This document shows positions 60,789 through 64,000 of a stretch of DNA of 64,000 bases, piece by piece. Source of the stretch: Candidatus Leucobacter sulfamidivorax (GTDB taxonomy: Bacteria; Actinomycetota; Actinomycetes; Actinomycetales; Microbacteriaceae); assembly GCA_016771945.1 (NCBI GenBank), contig QZLF01000004.1:265437-329436 (forward strand). The letters are read 5' to 3'. The notes below the pieces were generated by a model that was not told the DNA's origin, ran no database searches, and saw nothing but the letters and a program-made list of their open reading frames with translations. The translations under genes and the position numbers were made by a program. How positions within the stretch are numbered: the first letter of the stretch is position 1; every line of letters starts with the position of its first letter.

Positions 60789-61768
60789 CTGAAGCGGAAG
60801 AGGGGCGGCCGCTGAGCCGACGCGAACGTCGACTGCGCGAGATGGCCGAGGCCGGCGAGCTCTCGGCGGAGCAGCCGCCGGCCGAGGAGCCACCGGTCGT
60901 GCAGGCCCCGCCCGCGAGCGAGGTCGAGGCCGAGTTCGACGAGCCCGAGATCTCGCCCTTCAACCCCGACGGCACTCCGCGCTCGCGGCGCGAGATGCGC
61001 GAGCTGCGCGAGCGGGCCTTCGCCGAGCGGCAGGCCACCGAGCCCGATTACGACCTGGAGAAGACCCAGGCCTTCTCGCTGGAGGACCTCGAGGAGGCCC
61101 AGGCCGCCGCAGCGGCGGAGGAGCCCGACGCGCCGGAGACGGCCGAGGTCGAGATCATCGAGGATCCGGCCGCGGGCGACGACGAGTCACCGGCCTACTC
61201 CTTCCCCGACATCGCGCCCCTCGACGAGGGCGGATCCGTCTTCGACGATCCGGCGGTTCGCCTCGCGGGCGCCCAGGCCGATGAGGGCGGTGAGGGCGAT
61301 GAAAGCGCCGGAGGCGGCGAGTTCGACGACCTCATCTCCCGTGCGGTGGCGCAGGAGAGTGCTGCGAGCCCCACCAACGCCTCAGCCCTCATCCTGCCCG
61401 ACATGGGGCACACCGGCGGCATCAGCGGGCCCATCGGCGAGACCGGCGAGCTCTTCATCACCGGCTCCATCGAGCTGCCGAAATCCCTCGGCGAGACCGG
61501 CGGGCACTCCGCGCTGCTGGACTCGGTGCAGGGCGACCCCGACGAGTTCGCGCTGGGGGAGGCGCCGAGCCCCGGGGACACCGGCATCATCGCCCCGGTG
61601 TCCGCGGCCCGAGCGGTCAGTGCGCGATCGACCGCGGCCTCGGTCGTGACCAGTCCGGAGAAGGAGAAGCGCCGGCTGCCCATCGCGCTCATCGCGACGG
61701 GGGGCGGCCTGCTGATCGTCGTCGCCGGACTCGCCATCTGGGCCGCGAGCACGGGATTCTTCGCTTGA
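60785..61768 (+). CDS. Acidic, mostly disordered protein with a C-terminal membrane anchor
   Basis: A 327-residue protein. [20 protein letters not shown] and a second copy-like [20 protein letters not shown] frame an acidic low-complexity region. The last 25 residues form a transmembrane helix ([20 protein letters not shown]). Such tail-anchored proteins between nadD and rsfS occur in Microbacteriaceae, and their role is unknown. It overlaps nadD by ATGA and rsfS by TTGA. Confidence 0.75.
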   Translation: MTEAEEGRPLSRRERRLREMAEAGELSAEQPPAEEPPVVQAPPASEVEAEFDEPEISPFNPDGTPRSRREMRELRERAFAERQATEPDYDLEKTQAFSLEDLEEAQAAAAAEEPDAPETAEVEIIEDPAAGDDESPAYSFPDIAPLDEGGSVFDDPAVRLAGAQADEGGEGDESAGGGEFDDLISRAVAQESAASPTNASALILPDMGHTGGISGPIGETGELFITGSIELPKSLGETGGHSALLDSVQGDPDEFALGEAPSPGDTGIIAPVSAARAVSARSTAASVVTSPEKEKRRLPIALIATGGGLLIVVAGLAIWAASTGFFA

Positions 61769-62145
61769 GCGGCGGCATCGGACCGGAGGTGATGGCGGCT
61801 CTCGAGACCGCCGTGCGCGCGGCGGACGACAAGGGCGCGATCGCCCCCGTGGCGCTCGAGGTCGGCGAGCTGTTCCCGCTCGCGGACGTGTTCCTGATCG
61901 TCAGCGGCAGCGTGGAGCGCAACGTCCAGGCCGTCTCGGACGAGATCGAGGACCGGCTGAACCAGGCCGGGGTGCGCACGGTCCGCCGCGAGGGGCGCGC
62001 CGGCGGACGCTGGGTGCTGCTCGACTTCGGCGACCTCATCGTGCACGTCTTCCACCAGGAGGAGCGCGACTTCTACCAGCTGGAGCGGCTCTGGAAGGAC
62101 TGCCCCGTGATCGACGTCTCGCGCTGGATCGGCGCGGATCGCTGA
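61765..62145 (+). CDS. rsfS: Ribosomal silencing factor RsfS
   Basis: Binds L14 and blocks subunit joining when nutrients are low; 126 residues. DVFLIVSGSVERNVQAVSDE and GGRWVLLDFGDLIVHVFHQE followed by RDFYQLERLW are diagnostic. The TTG start overlaps the previous stop. It is the last chromosomal protein gene before the tRNA-Ala and the mobile element. The recombinase frame on the other strand runs into its 3' end. Confidence 0.95.
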   Translation: MSGGIGPEVMAALETAVRAADDKGAIAPVALEVGELFPLADVFLIVSGSVERNVQAVSDEIEDRLNQAGVRTVRREGRAGGRWVLLDFGDLIVHVFHQEERDFYQLERLWKDCPVIDVSRWIGADR

Positions 62146-62171
62146 TTTGCGCAAAGCCGGTTCGGATGTAG

Positions 62172-62177
62172 TAGGCT
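62172..62177 (+). promoter_or_regulatory. Promoter -10 (TAGGCT) of tRNA-Ala
   Basis: TTGCGC (62147-62152) and TAGGCT (62172-62177), 19 bases apart, lie about 38 bases before the mature tRNA. Confidence 0.5.
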
Positions 62178-62214
62178 AGAAGGGTTGTCGGGTGAGCATT
62201 CGCCCGACTTCCAC

Positions 62215-62290
62215 GGGTCTGTGGCGCAGCTGGTAGCGCACCTGCATGGCATGCAGGGGGTCAGGGGTTCGAGTCCCCTCAGATCCACCA
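62215..62290 (+). tRNA. tRNA-Ala(GGC)
   Basis: A 76-base cloverleaf including an encoded CCA. The acceptor GGGTCTG pairs with CAGATCC (one G-U), the anticodon loop ATGGCAT gives GGC, and the T loop is GGTTCGAGTCC. The tRNA-Leu at 42.2 kb has no encoded CCA. It marks the left border of the mobile element. Confidence 0.97.
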
Positions 62291-62295
62291 CAACG
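62250..62295. other. Probable left attachment junction (attL) at the tRNA-Ala 3' half
   Basis: High-GC chromosomal sequence ends at the tRNA 3' end and less GC-rich element DNA begins at about 62291. The recombinase gene points at this site. The exact core cannot be set without the right junction. Confidence 0.45.
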
Positions 62296-62317
62296 TTCTT
62301 ACACGAACTTAACGCAT

Positions 62318-62353
62318 GAAACAGAGGCGATTCCGCCCCTGTTTCTTTGCTTT
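62318..62353. terminator. Hairpin with U tract beside the tRNA
   Basis: GAAACAG and CTGTTTC (62318-62324, 62339-62345) enclose GGCG/CGCC, and TTTGCTTT follows on the plus strand. It can end tRNA-Ala transcription. On the other strand the recombinase frame passes through it. Confidence 0.75.
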
Positions 62354-63873
62354 CTGGGGAGTCAAGTCGACCCCCTCCATGCGTGAGCATGTCAACCGTG
62401 AGATTCTCGAGTAGCTGCTCGTTGTCGATGATGCGCTGGAGCTTGCTAGAGAACTCTGGATCACCGAGGAAGGTGAAGCCTTCAGTGAAATGAGGCTCGA
62501 GCCAGTACTCGTTGGCGTACTCTTCGTAGTGAACATTGATGCGCTCGAAGAACACTTGATTCAAGAGTCGCTTGATCTCATCGGGCGCGCGCATGTAGGT
62601 GTCGAAGCTATTCTCGCTGACTTCCAGCGCATTCTTGATGAGGTCTTCCGTCGCCGTCGTTGCGGCCACCTGGGTGTCGAGGTCTCGCTCGATACTGGCG
62701 AGTTCACCACTAAGCTTTCTCTGCTGTGCGCGGAGCATCTCGATGCTGATCGCGTCGTTGAAGTGCGCCTCCAGTAGCTTCTCTTGCTTGCGCTGAATTT
62801 CCAGACGTTGCCCTTGTAGGATCTCACGTTCGTTATTCTCGGTCTGTCGGAAGTGCTTCAGTGCGATTTTGAGGCCTTGCTCCATCAGGTTGCGGGCTTC
62901 AGCAGACAGAGAGACTTGCTTATAAAGCTCAGCGATCTTCTTCTCGACAAGGTCAACTTGGACTGCTTTGAAATCGCACTTGTTCCGCTTCGCATGTCGA
63001 TCGGTGCAGACGTAGTACTCGTAGAGTTCTCCGTTGCCGCCGGAACGGTTTCGTTGGTACATGAGTCGTGCGCCGCAGTTCCCGCAGAAGACCGTTGATT
63101 TGAGGTAGTGGTCGTGCTTTCGAGATCGTTCGCCGGTGAGCTTACTGCTCAAGACGGTCTGCACCTTCTCGAATGTGGCGAGGTCTATGAGTGGCTCGTG
63201 GTTCCCCGGATATTCGGCACCTTTGAACGTTAACGTTCCCGCATAGAATTTATTGTTCAGCATGCCGCCGATCTGCCGTATCTGCACTGGGCGAGACACC
63301 ATTTTGGGTGTTGGAACAGTGGTGAGTCCACGGCGCTGAAGTTCTTCGGTGAGTGTGGCGATTGTCCATCCGCCTTCTGCGTAGGCCTCAAATGCCCATT
63401 TAACGAGAGGCGCTCGCTCCTCGTCGATCTTGACGGTACGTACTTCTCGTCCCTGGTCGAAGTCGCGCACGTTGAGGTAGCCGATTGGGGCGCGTCCGAC
63501 ACTGCCGCCAGTACGTACCTTTTCGTTCATCCCCTTTAAGACCTCGTTGGCGAGGTTTCTTGAATAGAACTCCGCAATGCTGCTCATGATGCCTTGGAGG
63601 AGCATCCCACCTGGTGATTCGTCGATGTTCTCACTGGTGGACACCAAACGGATGCCGAGATTACTGATGCGCGTACTGAGGGCGACTTCATCGGCGCGGA
63701 GACGCGACAGTCGATCGAGTTTGTGCACAATGAGGAAGTCGATGCTCTCGCCCTCTTCCTCGAGGTACTTCAGCATTTCCTGGAGACCGGGGCGGCTCAG
63801 GGAAGTACCTGAGAAACCAGGGTCGACGAATTCTTTGACGACCATCGCGCCAAGGCTGTGCGCCTTGCGCTTG

Positions 63874-64000
63874 TGAAGCGCTCTGGGTTTGTTGGAGGCT
63901 CCTGATCTTGGAAACGAGGATGGAGTTATGCCGAAGGAACAGAGTGTGGGGAAGCCGACGACGCGTCGCTACTCGGTCGAGGAGAAGGCTGCCGCGGTGC
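63874..64000 (+). mobile_element. Left end of an IS3-family insertion sequence
   Basis: The recombinase reading frame stops making sense at a TGAAGCGCTCTGGGTTTG sequence at 63874. It resembles the TGAA...GGGTTTG terminal repeats of actinobacterial IS3-type elements. An orfA-like gene starts 54 bases inside. The right end is beyond the window. The exact first base is uncertain by a few positions. Confidence 0.7.
63928..64000 (+). CDS. IS3-family transposase OrfA (start only)
   Basis: The first 24 codons read MPKEQSVGKPTTRRYSVEEK, then AAAV. The RRYSVEEKAAAV stretch is the usual start of the helix-turn-helix in IS3-family OrfA. A GAGGATGGAG ribosome site precedes the ATG. The gene is cut by the window end. 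Confidence 0.75.
   Translation, partial: MPKEQSVGKPTTRRYSVEEKAAAV

Larger units (their letters stand above)
62073..63873 (-). pseudogene. Large serine recombinase, 5' end broken by an IS element
   Basis: Site-specific integrase of an integrated element. The frame runs from the IS border at about 63873 to a stop at 62073. Present are the rest of the resolvase domain (VVKEFVDPGFSGTS, FLIVHKLDRLSR, ENIDESPGGMLLQGIMSSIA), the recombinase domain (VGRAPIGYLN), a zinc ribbon (CGNCGARLMYQ and a later Cys pair) and a coiled coil. The N-terminal 50-60 residues with the catalytic Ser are missing, so this copy should be inactive unless the IS is removed. The C-terminal 70 or so codons are antisense to tRNA-Ala and rsfS, so the element's own 3' end is probably near 62290. 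GC content is clearly lower than the chromosome. Confidence 0.85.

Noticed and set aside
62073-62290. Reading the antisense tRNA-Ala frame as a genuine conserved protein tail
   Set aside because: The peptide is simply the reverse translation of a tRNA gene. It is treated as read-through of the recombinase frame, not a domain.

Overview
The window is chromosomal DNA from a high-GC actinobacterium, most likely a member of Microbacteriaceae (Micrococcales). A genus such as Leucobacter is possible but is not proven here. The case rests on very GC-rich third codon positions, a Rv2466c-type mycothiol-linked DsbA protein, actinobacterial gene orders (pepN-Rv2466c-rpiB-nei; hisEGFI-trpECBA-lgt-pyk-pdtaR-polA-rpsA-coaE; rne-rplU-rpmA-obg-proBA-nadD-rsfS), and the HGxxPAAW small protein.

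Layout: 1-5.3 kb holds aminopeptidase N (cut by the window edge), the redox protein, rpiB, a Nei glycosylase and the cell-wall amidation pair murT/gatD. 5.4-9.6 kb holds a DUF2183 phosphatase, divergent pabC/pabB around a stem-rich intergenic region, and an ArsR/SRPBCC pair. 9.7-16.8 kb holds leuS (with a 15-codon coupled leader ORF), comEA, comEC and holA. 16.8-28.6 kb holds tesB, a frameshifted unknown gene, rpoZ, metK, a frameshifted priA, lysE-type exporter, fmt, rsmB, an MFS transporter, a proline-rich membrane protein and rpe. 28.7-41.6 kb is the his-trp region, interrupted by two surface hydrolase genes, and runs into lgt and pyk. 42-47 kb holds a tRNA-Leu, the ANTAR regulator pdtaR and a LuxR regulator/histidine kinase/degenerate kinase module. 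47-55.5 kb holds polA, rpsA, coaE, a VKOR protein and RNase E. 55.5-62.3 kb holds rplU-rpmA-obg-proB-proA, nadD, rsfS and tRNA-Ala(GGC).

From about 62.29 kb base composition drops and a mobile element begins. A large serine recombinase runs antisense toward, and in open frame straight through, the tRNA-Ala gene. Its 5' end is broken by the left end of an IS3-family insertion sequence that continues past 64 kb.

About twenty genes have a TANNNT -10 hexamer (often TAGRCT or TAGGCT) exactly 6-7 bases before ATG/GTG. This indicates pervasive leaderless transcription and settles several start codons. Two genes (17.8 kb and priA) are each broken by an apparent single missing G in a G run, which looks more like assembly error than gene decay. 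The most unusual observations are the leaderless leader ORF of leuS, the stem-rich pabC-pabB intergenic region, the coaE 5'-end echo with paired hairpins, the kinase/pseudokinase pair, and the recombinase-tRNA junction. I see no CRISPR array and no complete phage or defence island. No intergenic gap exceeds about 300 bases.
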